DNA of 51,627 bases, taken from NCBI GenBank assembly GCA_964580675.1, contig CAZOLI010000021.1, forward strand, positions 1 to 51,627. Direction: 5' to 3'. Below the pieces are notes generated by a model. It was not told the origin of the DNA. It worked only from the letters and a program-made list of their open reading frames with translations, and made no database searches. The first letter of the stretch is position 1; each line of letters begins with the position of its first letter. The position numbers and the translations under genes were made by a program. This DNA comes from CAZOLI01 sp964580675 (GTDB lineage: Bacteria; Planctomycetota; MHYJ01; CAYXQY01). Positions 15,284 to 23,826 of the stretch are shown in pieces.

Positions 15284-16557
15284 TGAAATATCTGCTCTAC
15301 ATGGCCGGGAAAGACATCAAACTGATCCTCCGGGATCGAATGGGATTGCTGTTTATTTTTGTTGTGCCCATGGCCATTGCGGTGTTTTTTGGGTTTGTTT
15401 CATCGGAGGTAACGAGGTCCGGTTCCTCTTCGCTGGATCTTGCCGTCATCGATCGGGATCAGTCCGACGCGTCCGGTCGATTTGTTGATCGCCTCACCGA
15501 TACGGATGGTCTACATGTGGTATCCATGGACCGGGTCCGGACGGCAAAAAAGGACGTCCGGCGAAAAAAGATCGACGCATTTGTTGTGCTCCCACCGGGA
15601 TTCGGGGATCAGCTCTCCTTCTTTGCCGGATCCTCGCCGTCGCTGCGCATTGGCGTGGATAATGCCCGACGGGCGAGCACCGGGTTTCTGAAGGGGGTTC
15701 TGAATGATCAGATGTTCCGGATGATGCGGGAGGAGTTTGCACAACCCGACAGGATGAAAAAGCGAATGCAGCGCAGCGTGAAGCAGATTCAGGAATCCGA
15801 GAAGTTATCGGCCCAGGAGAAACAGGAGCTAACCCGTCACCTTCTGGGCCTGAGCAAATTTGCCTCAGAAAACGACGAAGGATTTTCCGGTGAGAATGGG
15901 GCGATCTCAACACCCGGTATCAAAACCACCACCATCGCGGCCGAGACGAAAGGGCCCGATTCTTCGTTTGCGGTCAGTTTTCCCCAGGGCATATTGTGGG
16001 CGCTTCTTGCCTGTACGTTTGGGTTTGCGAACTCCCTGGTTTCCGAGCGGGTGGAGGGCACACTGCTCCGACTGCGGACCTCCCCGATGAGCAAATTTCA
16101 CGTGCTCGGCGGAAAGGCCCTTGCCTGTTTCCTCTCCTGTTCGGTCGTGGTGCTTATATTTCTGGCGCTTGGCTGGCTTCTGTTTGGGCTTTCGTATGCC
16201 AATCCCGTTACGCTGGCCCTGGCGGTGCTGGCCAACGGGATTTGCTTCTCCGGGTTTATGATGTTTATCAGTGTGCTCGGAAAAACCGAGCGGGCGGTTA
16301 GCGGGGCGGGATGGGCCCTGATGATTATCCTCGCCATGTTCGGCGGGGGGATGATACCTCTTCTTTACATGCCCGACTGGATGGCGACGGCAAGCAATTT
16401 CAGTCCGGTAAAGTGGGGTATTTTTGCGCTTGAGGCAGGGGTATGGAGAGGATTGGATCCACGATCAATTGTTTTTACCATGACCGTATTGGTTGGTAGC
16501 GGCATCGGGTTTTTCCTTGTGGGATTCTTCGTGTTCCAGGTTGAAAGCGGAGACTGA
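15283..16557 (+). CDS. ABC-2 type permease
   Basis: A 424-residue membrane protein of the ABC-2 / NatB-like family. One helix lies near the N-terminus (MGLLFIFVVPMAIAVFFGFV), followed by an outside domain of about 200 residues (LDLAVIDRDQSDASGRFVDR to the Gly-rich SENDEGFSGENG), then five helices, the first with FPQGILWALLACTFGFANSL. Between helices 2 and 3 stands ERVEGTLLRLRTSPMSKFHV, the coupling segment EREEGTLxRLxxSP typical of the family. It overlaps the ATPase gene by one base. Together they form a full exporter of 2 + 2 subunits. Possible cargo includes drugs, lipids or Na+; nothing nearby decides. Confidence 0.9.
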   Translation: MKYLLYMAGKDIKLILRDRMGLLFIFVVPMAIAVFFGFVSSEVTRSGSSSLDLAVIDRDQSDASGRFVDRLTDTDGLHVVSMDRVRTAKKDVRRKKIDAFVVLPPGFGDQLSFFAGSSPSLRIGVDNARRASTGFLKGVLNDQMFRMMREEFAQPDRMKKRMQRSVKQIQESEKLSAQEKQELTRHLLGLSKFASENDEGFSGENGAISTPGIKTTTIAAETKGPDSSFAVSFPQGILWALLACTFGFANSLVSERVEGTLLRLRTSPMSKFHVLGGKALACFLSCSVVVLIFLALGWLLFGLSYANPVTLALAVLANGICFSGFMMFISVLGKTERAVSGAGWALMIILAMFGGGMIPLLYMPDWMATASNFSPVKWGIFALEAGVWRGLDPRSIVFTMTVLVGSGIGFFLVGFFVFQVESGD

Positions 16558-16560
16558 ATA

Positions 16561-17312
16561 ATGTTGTTCGATGTTTTTGGAGAAGAACGCGGCAGATCAG
16601 GTCAGGCTCAGGGACGGCTCAAGTTAATGGAACACACACCCGACCGGCGAATCCGGCTGGAGGATCAATCCGGGTTTTTTGAATCGGACGGATGCCTCTC
16701 TCTTGGTCCGTTGATCTCGTTTGTGTGTGGCTTTCTGTTTTTCTTATTCCTATCATTTTTGTTCTTGTTATTTTGCCGTTAATAGCGGGGGGCAAGGTGT
16801 ACTGGAAGGGAGTTTTGATCGTTGTTCTGGGAGTGGTCTCCTTCTTCGCTGTAATGTTACTCCCAATTGGATGGATTTCGAGGAGATTTTACGAAAAGGT
16901 GCACGCCATTGAGGCGGATCAGGATACCGGGAAACTGCGGGTGATTCTGTCCGGAGAGTTTATATTTTTTAAACGAACGAGAGAAATGGCATTTCGCGAA
17001 ATTGACGGTATTCATCTTGAACTGACCGGTGGAGCTCCGGAAGGGGCCCACGTGCATTTGAAGGTGGAACCGGAATTTGTCCGTTCATCGGTATCCAACC
17101 GAATCATCGAACGCACATTTACGCTGGCTGATTACACGGAACCGGAAGGGGCCGTGAAACCCTTTTTTGCCCTCGCTCGTATCGTTGGACTCCTCCGCTA
17201 CACCCGGCACTCACGGGATGCCCACTCCATTGGCGTTCATTTCTTTCGGGGGGAAGGCGAGGGGGATTCAAGAAAGGGAGATCATGTGCCGCGCCCGGAA
17301 TTGCCGGCATAA
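16561..17312 (+). CDS. Membrane protein, probably split by a one-base frameshift
   Basis: Two overlapping frames seem to be one gene. Frame A (16561-16782) has a soluble head with RIRLEDQSGFFESDGCL and enters a helix (LISFVCGFLFF). Frame B (16692-17312) continues with LIPIIFVLVILPLIAGG, a second helix (GVLIVVLGVVSFFAVMLLPI) and a cytosolic domain (VHAIEADQDTGKLRVILSGE to YTRHSRDAHSIGVHFF). Adding one T to the run of five T at 16738-16742 joins them into about 250 residues with two clean helices. The start of frame A is 3 bases after the permease stop, which fits an operon. If the break is real the gene is dead or slips; if it is an assembly error the gene is whole. Frame B alone could start at ATG 16692. 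Function unknown. Confidence 0.6.
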
Positions 17313-17436
17313 GACTGTGCGCCCGAATCGCTGCGGCACGGTTTGACCTGGGGGCTCTGGACACAAAAGTTGGTTTTCATAATACTGGTACCTGACCTTT
17401 TAAACATCGAATTTTACGTAATTACTGAAAAGCACC

Positions 17437-18393
17437 ATGACCTCGAAAAAACTCGAACGGTTAACCGCAGAACTTGAGGAACTGGAGGAGAAGAGACAGG
17501 AACGTGATCGGCTTCAGCGCCGTCTGGAACAAATTGAGTCCGAACTGGCCGAGGCACGCTCCCGGAAACACCGGCTTGAGAAGCGGCTGGAGGAAGAAAA
17601 GGAGGACGTGGAAGATCTGAAAGGCATTAGTCTCGACCGGTTTTATCATGCCATGGTCGGCGACAAAGAAGATCAATTACAGAAGGAAAAACGGGACGTG
17701 GTGGAAGCAAAATCCAGCTACGAAGAAGCAACGAGAACCGTTGAGGACCTTGAACACCAGGCCGAATCGTGTCGCAAAAACATCAAGGACCTTGAAGATA
17801 TCGAGTCGGCGTATGAGGAGGTACTGGCTCAGAAGGAAAATCAGCTCAAACAGGTGAATCATCCCGATACGGAGAAATTGGCGGAGCTATCGCGTCGAAT
17901 CGCCTCTCTCCGGGAACGAAAGAAGGAGCTAAAGGAGTCGCTTGACGCGGGAGAGACCGTGAAATATCAGCTACGGCAGATCAAAAAGCAGCTTGATTCC
18001 GCTCAGGACTGGGGGCAGCACGACATGATATGGGGCGGTTTGTTCACGACTTTGGCAAAACACAACAAGTTGGACAGCGCCGAAAACATGAGTCGTGAGT
18101 TGCAGGAGGCCGTCCGGCGATACCGTCGAGAACTGGAGGATCTTCAGAATATCGAAGGAGACGTGGGGCACATTAAGGTGTCCGGCTTCGAAAAATTTTT
18201 CGATTTTTTCCTTGATGGATTTTTTGTGGATTGGTTTGTGCAGAGCAAGATCAACGACGCCCTTTCCCGAACCCGGCGACTGCTGGCGGAGCTCGGCGAT
18301 CAGCTTCAGGATCTTCAGAATCAGAAAGAATCCATGGATCAATCCATTCAGACCATCGAGGAGAAGCGAAAACAGATCATCAGAAGTGCATGA
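17437..18393 (+). CDS. Long coiled-coil protein of an uncharacterised conserved family
   Basis: 318 residues, mostly charged heptads. The first 60 residues (ELEELEEKRQERDRLQRRLE) and residues 75-180 are strong coiled coil. Between them lies ISLDRFYHAMVGDKEDQLQKE, and after residue 180 a conserved centre: QDWGQHDMIWGGLFTTLAKH, then a helix, FEKFFDFFLDGFFVDWFVQS, and a last coiled coil. The order (coil, ISLxxxFxxxxGxKExxLxKE, W-G-x-x-D-M, KH, F-D-GLxxDWxVQxKI) is one I recognise from unnamed proteins of Firmicutes and others; no role is known. No signal peptide or clear helix in the membrane, although the aromatic FFDFF stretch may touch one. It stands alone, 124 bases after the membrane protein. 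Confidence 0.8.
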   Translation: MTSKKLERLTAELEELEEKRQERDRLQRRLEQIESELAEARSRKHRLEKRLEEEKEDVEDLKGISLDRFYHAMVGDKEDQLQKEKRDVVEAKSSYEEATRTVEDLEHQAESCRKNIKDLEDIESAYEEVLAQKENQLKQVNHPDTEKLAELSRRIASLRERKKELKESLDAGETVKYQLRQIKKQLDSAQDWGQHDMIWGGLFTTLAKHNKLDSAENMSRELQEAVRRYRRELEDLQNIEGDVGHIKVSGFEKFFDFFLDGFFVDWFVQSKINDALSRTRRLLAELGDQLQDLQNQKESMDQSIQTIEEKRKQIIRSA

Positions 18394-18916
18394 TCGAATT
18401 CTGAAAATAGGGACGGATCCCGGGTTTTCCAGCGGATGAAGAGGCCTGAGGTACGTGCCCACCCGTGGACAGGCCGGGCCATGTTCGTTTCCGAAAAAAC
18501 ACCTTCATCTTTGTTTTCAATGTTTTCCGTCGGGAATCTGTAAATTTGAATTCCCGGGGAAAAGAATGTTAAATACACCTCATCTGAAGAACGTCCCTTT
18601 ACCCATAATTTTTTTGATGGGGGTAGGGTTGAAAAAGATAGTGGGTTCGTTGGAGTGCACGTTCCTTCTGTTTTGGTGATCTGGATAGGGCCGATACCAA
18701 CGTGTACTCCGGGCGACGCTGTCGCCCTCCGTACACGACAACAGATACGAAGATCCCACGCACACCCCTATTAATGTATGGGGAAAGGTGAAATCTGAAG
18801 AAGGGGAGTTTATCTCGGTGTTGCGTTTCTGGTTGGGGTCCAATAGACCCGGCCAGGACGATTTGTAACGTCTCTTCCCGTTTCTTTTTGTACATTATTA
18901 ACGCCATCTATACACC
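18394..18916. other. Spacer with a long hairpin; no gene seen
   Basis: About 520 bases. Short frames here are low in quality. It holds the hairpin at 18701-18737 and small AT-rich patches. The promoter of the next gene should be between 18840 and 18916; TTGTACATTATTAACG near 18889-18904 is a poor fit. I see no tRNA or riboswitch. Confidence 0.4.
18701..18737. repeat. Composite hairpin, REP-like
   Basis: CGTGTAC-TCC-GGGCGAC-GCT-GTCGCCC-TCC-GTACACG: 7-bp outer stem, matched TCC/TCC internal loop, 7-bp inner stem and a 3-base loop. The GGGCGAC/GTCGCCC core flanked by a second stem resembles dispersed palindromic elements between genes. No T-run follows. Only one copy is in the window. Confidence 0.55.
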
Positions 18917-20944
18917 ATGAGCCTGACCCAGTTTGGTCGCACGATTGAGAGCATTACCGTCATTGGATCCGGCACCATCGGACCGGACATTGCACTGTAT
19001 TTTACGAAACGTTTCCACGATCGCGGCGTGCCGGTAAACGTCGTGGACATTGACGAAGAGGCCCTCGAGGGGGGACAGCAGAAAATGAAAAAGAAGTTTC
19101 AGGAAGGCGTGGAGAACGACGTGTTTGAGGAGAAGGAGGTTAACTCCATGCTGTCCAACGTGACGTGGTCGTCCACGTACGACGTGGTGGACGACGCCTC
19201 GCTTGTCGTGGAAGCGGCCACGGAGGACCTGGACATCAAGAAGAAAATATTCCAACAGCTGGAGGAACGCTGTTCGGAAGAGGCCATTCTCGCGTCCAAC
19301 TCCTCCCATTACCCCCCGGAGCGGATCTTTCGGGACATGGACCGTCCGGAACGGTCGCTCGTGATCCATTATTTCACGCCCGCGGAACGCAACCCTGTCG
19401 TGGAGGTGGCCCCGTTTGAGAAGACGGATCCGGAAATTACCGACTGGGTCATGAAGTTTTACGAGGAGCTTGGAAAGGCCCCCATGGAAATTGGCTCCCG
19501 CTACGGTCACGCTCTGAACCCGATATTCGAGGGGATGGCCAAGGCGGCGATGGATCTTGTGGAAGCGGATTACGGCACGGTGAAGGAAGTGGACGTGATG
19601 ATTAAGGACGCTCTGGAACTCGGTGTCGGTCCCCTGACCGTGATGAATCTCACCGACGGAAACCAAATATTGAAAAAAGGATTGCTGGATTACCAGGAAG
19701 AAATTATGCCCTGGTACGAGGTGCCCGATATTCTCGAGGAACAGATTCAGAAGGACGAGCCCTGGCCCGTGGCCGATCGGGGCGAAGAGGTGACGTACGG
19801 CGAAGACCAGTACAGCGCGGTGAAGGACGAGGTTCGGGGCGCTCTTTTCGGCCTTTCCTGTGAAGTGCTGGCATCCGACATTGCGGATCTCGGGGATCTG
19901 GAAATGGGCATCGAACTGGGATTGGACGTCAAGGCGCCGTTCTCCTGGATGAACGACATCGGCACGGAAAAAGCACTCCATCTGGTGGAGTCCTTTGCCG
20001 AAAAGAACGAAGGATTCAAAGTTGCTGAGCCACTCCAGAAGAAAGGAAAAGCAAACGAGGACTGGGAAATCCCGGTGGTCTTCCGGGAGGACCGGAACGA
20101 CGTGGCGGTGGTGAAAATCCGACGGTTCCGACGGCTGAACGCCCTGAACGACGACGTGTTTGATCAACTTGAAGAGGAATTCCGGGACATCCAGTCGGAC
20201 GACACCATCGGCGGAGCGGTTCTGACCGGATTCGGACGAAAAGCATTCGTTTCGGGCGCGGACATTACACGGTTCCCGGAAATGCACGGCAAACCCGAGG
20301 AAGCCGAACGGGTGGCTCTGGAAGATCAGGAAGTGGTGAACATGATTGAGGACATGGAAAAACCCGTGATCTGTGGATTGAATGGATTGGCTCTCGGGGG
20401 CGGATCGGAGCTTTCCCTGGGATGTCACGCACGTGTTGCACGGGAGGGCGTGCGGCAGTTGATCGGACAGCCGGAACCGAACCTCGGCATTATTCCGGGC
20501 ATGGGCGGCACGCAGCGGTTGCCGAGACTGATTGAATTCGAGGCCGCGTGGCGTCTGCTTCGAACGGCCGGCAGTTTCTCCAGCAGTGAGGCCCTGGAAC
20601 AGGGACTCGTCCTTGACACGGTTCCCGGGGACAAAGTGGTGAAACGCAGCGTGGAGCTGGTTCGAGAAGCGGCTTCGGGCGAACGCGAACTTCCCCGGAT
20701 TGATCGACGTCCCGTCGACATTCCGGATGAACTTCCCGACGTGGACATCGGCTACCTGAGTGAAAAAATCGATGAATATCTTCAGAAGGCTGTTCTGGAA
20801 GGTTGCCGGACCGACCTCCGGGAAGGATTAAAAATCGAGGCCGGTTACTTCGGCAAGTGTTTCGACACAAAGGACAACAAAATCGGGGTTCAGAATTTCC
20901 TCGAAAATGGTCCGAGGTCGAAACCGGACTTTGTGCATGAATAA
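18917..20944 (+). CDS. Bifunctional 3-hydroxyacyl-CoA dehydrogenase / enoyl-CoA hydratase (dehydrogenase first)
   Basis: A 675-residue fusion for two steps of beta-oxidation-type chemistry: hydration of an enoyl-CoA and NAD-dependent oxidation of the 3-hydroxyacyl-CoA. The dehydrogenase comes first: VIGSGTIGPDIALYF (15-29) binds NAD, and the active-site histidine is H151 in VIHYFTP, followed by Glu in VVEV and Asn in HALNPIFEG. The hydratase half starts near residue 390: FVSGADITRF gives the first oxyanion-hole part, NGLALGGGSELSLGC has E498, and GQPEPNLGIIPGMGGTQR has E520, the two catalytic glutamates. Bacterial FadB/FadJ have the opposite order; archaeal crotonyl-CoA hydratase / 3-hydroxybutyryl-CoA dehydrogenases have this one. 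Strongly acidic. No thiolase gene is near. Confidence 0.88.
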   Translation: MSLTQFGRTIESITVIGSGTIGPDIALYFTKRFHDRGVPVNVVDIDEEALEGGQQKMKKKFQEGVENDVFEEKEVNSMLSNVTWSSTYDVVDDASLVVEAATEDLDIKKKIFQQLEERCSEEAILASNSSHYPPERIFRDMDRPERSLVIHYFTPAERNPVVEVAPFEKTDPEITDWVMKFYEELGKAPMEIGSRYGHALNPIFEGMAKAAMDLVEADYGTVKEVDVMIKDALELGVGPLTVMNLTDGNQILKKGLLDYQEEIMPWYEVPDILEEQIQKDEPWPVADRGEEVTYGEDQYSAVKDEVRGALFGLSCEVLASDIADLGDLEMGIELGLDVKAPFSWMNDIGTEKALHLVESFAEKNEGFKVAEPLQKKGKANEDWEIPVVFREDRNDVAVVKIRRFRRLNALNDDVFDQLEEEFRDIQSDDTIGGAVLTGFGRKAFVSGADITRFPEMHGKPEEAERVALEDQEVVNMIEDMEKPVICGLNGLALGGGSELSLGCHARVAREGVRQLIGQPEPNLGIIPGMGGTQRLPRLIEFEAAWRLLRTAGSFSSSEALEQGLVLDTVPGDKVVKRSVELVREAASGERELPRIDRRPVDIPDELPDVDIGYLSEKIDEYLQKAVLEGCRTDLREGLKIEAGYFGKCFDTKDNKIGVQNFLENGPRSKPDFVHE

Positions 20945-20971
20945 GAAACAGACCGTCAAAATTCGAATCTG

Positions 20972-23299
20972 ATGTCTTCCCGAAATTCCATCATTCTGGC
21001 CGGACTGGCAATTGCAATCGCCATTGGTCTTTTTGTGCCGTACCTGATCGGTCGGAATGATGGATCCGGGGAGACGGGAACGGGTTCCGGGCCCGGCCGG
21101 AACGCCACGTCTTCTCAACAATCGTCTCCGGAAGGGGAAAAGTCAGCACATCAATCAACCGGGGAGAGAGAAGATCAGGAAAACCCGGGAGTGGATCAAT
21201 CCCGGGATGCGGCGGATTCGCCGGACAAATCATCCCGGGAGCAGGACGAAGGGGACGGAGCGGGAGCGGAAGAACCCACCGGGAAGGAAAAAAAGGAAGA
21301 CACGGAGAAGAAGGAGAAAAAACCGGAGGAGGCATCCGAGGAAAAGAAGCCGGCCGGGGAGCAATTAGATGGTAAAAAAGAGACGGGCACGGAGGAAGCA
21401 GAGCGGGATTCCTCCGGGAAAAAGGAGTCGAAGGACCGGAAACCCCCATCGGACGACGAAAAGAACGGGGAAACGAAAAACGAAAAAGCCAGGGAGGACG
21501 GTGACGGGGACGAGAAGGAAGGGGTGAAGGAAAAACGGAATTTTTTCGCGTCGCTGAAGGAGAAGAAGCCGGCGGAAGTACGGAAGCGCTACCGGAAGTA
21601 TCTCAGGGATGTTCAGAACAACAACGAGCCTTCCGGAAGCACGGTGAAAACCTTCCGGAAACGGCTCTCCAGGCTTCACGACATTCCCGCTGTTCGGGAT
21701 GATGTTCGGAATCTGCTTTCGGCACTCGCCCGAAAACACAATCACCGAAAAATTCGGGCGATCGCCGTTTCACACCTTTTTTCTCACCATTGGTGGAGGG
21801 AGGATCAGCACATATTTCAGGTTCTCCGCCGGGAGTCCAGCTGGCCGGTTGTTCGGCGAGGAATAAAAACGGCACGAAAAAACGTGAAATCCGTAGCGGA
21901 TGCCCTGGAACGTCTCACATCAGAGATCTCCTCCCCGTTCAAACGGGAAAAGATTGTGTTGAATTATCTTGAGTCCGCCGCTTCCCTTCTGAATCACGGG
22001 AGAAAAAACACCGACAAAAAGAAGCGAAAAAAATTCCTGAAAAAACAGCTTCAATTTTTTCGGAAACGATTAAACGAGTTTCCGTACAAACACAGCTTCC
22101 GGTTGCGGGTTCGTGTCGAACCCGGTGGTGCGGGAAGCGTCAGGGTGGATCCCGAGAAGGATCTTTACAGGTCGGGTACCCGGATTACGCTGACGGCAAA
22201 TGCCGGAAAAAAACATGTGTTTACCGGTTGGAAGAACGGTCCCGAACGGGAGACGATCGAACTGACGCCGAAAAAAAGCCGGAATGTGGTTGCTCGCTTT
22301 GCGGAGGCAGGGTCCCCCAGGTGGACGGTCGACCTGAACGGCAAGGTACAATCCTCACCCGTCGAAACACCGACCGGGTCCATTCTTCAGACAACGGACC
22401 GGGGATACATCTATGCCATTTCGCGATCCGGCGAGGTGAAGTGGCGAACACATATCTCCCGGAACCGGCTTTCCACCCCCGTCCAGACAGCGGCCGGTGA
22501 TATTTACGTGACGGGCAACGACGGCCGGCTGTTTCGGTTAAACATGAAGGGCAAAGTGGTCTGGAAAAAGGAACTCGGTTGCACCGCTTACTCGTCGCCT
22601 GTTGCCGGGTTGAAGAGGTTCGTTCTGGTTGGCTCCAAGGACCGGTTTGTGTACGCACTTCGTAGAAACGGAGACGTCGCCTGGAAAAAACGAACGAATG
22701 GCGCAGTGCATGCCTCTCCCGTCATTGGTCCGGAAGGCACCATTTACGTGGCCACTTACGGAAATGAGGTCCTGGCGCTTACCACCGAGGGAACGGAAAA
22801 GTGGCGGTTCCAGACGGATGACTACGCCTCCGCGTCGCCGGTGGTTGGTGCAAACAAACGGATATACGTGGGCACCCATGCCGGAACACTCTATGTACTG
22901 AACACGGACGGAACACTCCACAAAAAACACGCAATTCGCGGAAAGTTCAGTTCGGCACCGGGGGTGGATGATGGAAATAAACGGGTGTATGCGACAACAA
23001 GCGCCGGTCTGTTGCTGGCCCTGGATCAAAACGGAAACATCCTCTGGAAAAAACAAAGAAAGGGAAAACTATACGGCACCCCTTCCGTGGGAGACACGGG
23101 ACGGGTGTACATCAACAGCACCCGTGCAAGTCTGTCGGCTCTGGATGCCCGTGGAACGGAACAATGGAAGAAGTATTACGGAGAAGGCCCCTCTCCCGTG
23201 TTGACCGGGGAGGGAACGCTTCTGTTCGGCGCAAAAACCGGAACGCTATATGCCCTGTACACGAAAAGTACGGGACCGGCGAGTTCCCGAAACCGGTGA
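20972..23299 (+). CDS. Membrane-anchored PQQ-like beta-propeller protein with charged linker
   Basis: 775 residues. An N-terminal helix (SIILAGLAIAIAIGLFVPYL) anchors it. Residues about 25-190 are almost only Glu, Lys, Gly, Ser and Asp, a disordered spacer. A helical part follows (about 190-370). Then one InlB/Flg_new-type strand repeat: RVEPGGAGSVRVDPEKDLY to FTGWKNGPERETIEL. The last 330 residues are about eight propeller units with the pattern G-x-x-Y-A-x-x-x-x-G-x-x-x-W-K, for example GYIYAISRSGEVKWR and RFVYALRRNGDVAWKK. This is the PQQ-like fold of BamB and quinoprotein dehydrogenases, but no catalytic residues are evident, so it is probably a scaffold. It starts 27 bases after the dehydrogenase gene. 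Confidence 0.85.
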   Translation: MSSRNSIILAGLAIAIAIGLFVPYLIGRNDGSGETGTGSGPGRNATSSQQSSPEGEKSAHQSTGEREDQENPGVDQSRDAADSPDKSSREQDEGDGAGAEEPTGKEKKEDTEKKEKKPEEASEEKKPAGEQLDGKKETGTEEAERDSSGKKESKDRKPPSDDEKNGETKNEKAREDGDGDEKEGVKEKRNFFASLKEKKPAEVRKRYRKYLRDVQNNNEPSGSTVKTFRKRLSRLHDIPAVRDDVRNLLSALARKHNHRKIRAIAVSHLFSHHWWREDQHIFQVLRRESSWPVVRRGIKTARKNVKSVADALERLTSEISSPFKREKIVLNYLESAASLLNHGRKNTDKKKRKKFLKKQLQFFRKRLNEFPYKHSFRLRVRVEPGGAGSVRVDPEKDLYRSGTRITLTANAGKKHVFTGWKNGPERETIELTPKKSRNVVARFAEAGSPRWTVDLNGKVQSSPVETPTGSILQTTDRGYIYAISRSGEVKWRTHISRNRLSTPVQTAAGDIYVTGNDGRLFRLNMKGKVVWKKELGCTAYSSPVAGLKRFVLVGSKDRFVYALRRNGDVAWKKRTNGAVHASPVIGPEGTIYVATYGNEVLALTTEGTEKWRFQTDDYASASPVVGANKRIYVGTHAGTLYVLNTDGTLHKKHAIRGKFSSAPGVDDGNKRVYATTSAGLLLALDQNGNILWKKQRKGKLYGTPSVGDTGRVYINSTRASLSALDARGTEQWKKYYGEGPSPVLTGEGTLLFGAKTGTLYALYTKSTGPASSRNR

Positions 23300-23325
23300 C
23301 GTCGGAATGCGATGAGAGGTGGGGT

Positions 23326-23826
23326 CTAACTATGCTTCAGCATCCAGGTACCGTCCCTCGGCAGTGGTGATTGTTCGGGGGCCTGTGTTTGAAGCGTCCC
23401 CTGCAGTTTTGTTACCCGTCCCGTTTGCTCCTCAAGATGCCCTATTAGCAGGATTTGATGCTGTTTTTCTTTGAGGGAAAACGTGCCCGATACACGAAAG
23501 GTGCCGTCGCCTTCAATGATCATCTGAACGTCAAGAGTTATTGTCTCATGATCGGGCAACCCGATCGATAGCCGGCCATTTCGCGTTTTCCCGGAGCCTT
23601 CCTGCAGGGTGAGTTGGAGGGATCCTGACGTTCCATCAATTTCGAAATAGCGTCCCGTCCAGTCCCCACCGACCTTCACCTGCCGCTGCTCGAAGGATTG
23701 AACGTAGAAGGAAAACGGAATCATCAGAAGGGCCACAAGGAGGGAGGTGATCTGAAGCGGGTGGTGTACGGCATCCGTCCCATAATCCTCCATGGCGTAA
23801 TTGCTTGTATCTGATTCGTCTTCCAT
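23326..23826 (-). CDS. Small membrane-anchored beta-rich protein
   Basis: 166 residues, function unknown. An acidic head (MEDESDTSNYAMEDYGTD) is followed by one helix (ITSLLVALLMIPFSFYV) and an outside domain of short strands (GGDWTGRYFEI, SLQLTLQEG, GRLSIGLPD, TLDVQMIIEGDGTFRVSG, ILLIGHLEE) like a small lipocalin-type barrel. Its ATG overlaps the rhomboid stop by one base (TGATG), so the two are coupled. A single-helix protein so tied to an intramembrane protease could be its substrate or partner; that is only inference. It ends 26 bases from the end of the convergent propeller gene. Confidence 0.75.
   Translation of the reverse strand: MEDESDTSNYAMEDYGTDAVHHPLQITSLLVALLMIPFSFYVQSFEQRQVKVGGDWTGRYFEIDGTSGSLQLTLQEGSGKTRNGRLSIGLPDHETITLDVQMIIEGDGTFRVSGTFSLKEKQHQILLIGHLEEQTGRVTKLQGTLQTQAPEQSPLPRDGTWMLKHS

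Noticed and set aside
18908..20428. 506-residue frame antisense to the dehydrogenase fusion
   Set aside because: His/Val/Phe-rich composition typical of the reverse of an acidic gene; the sense frame has complete catalytic motifs.
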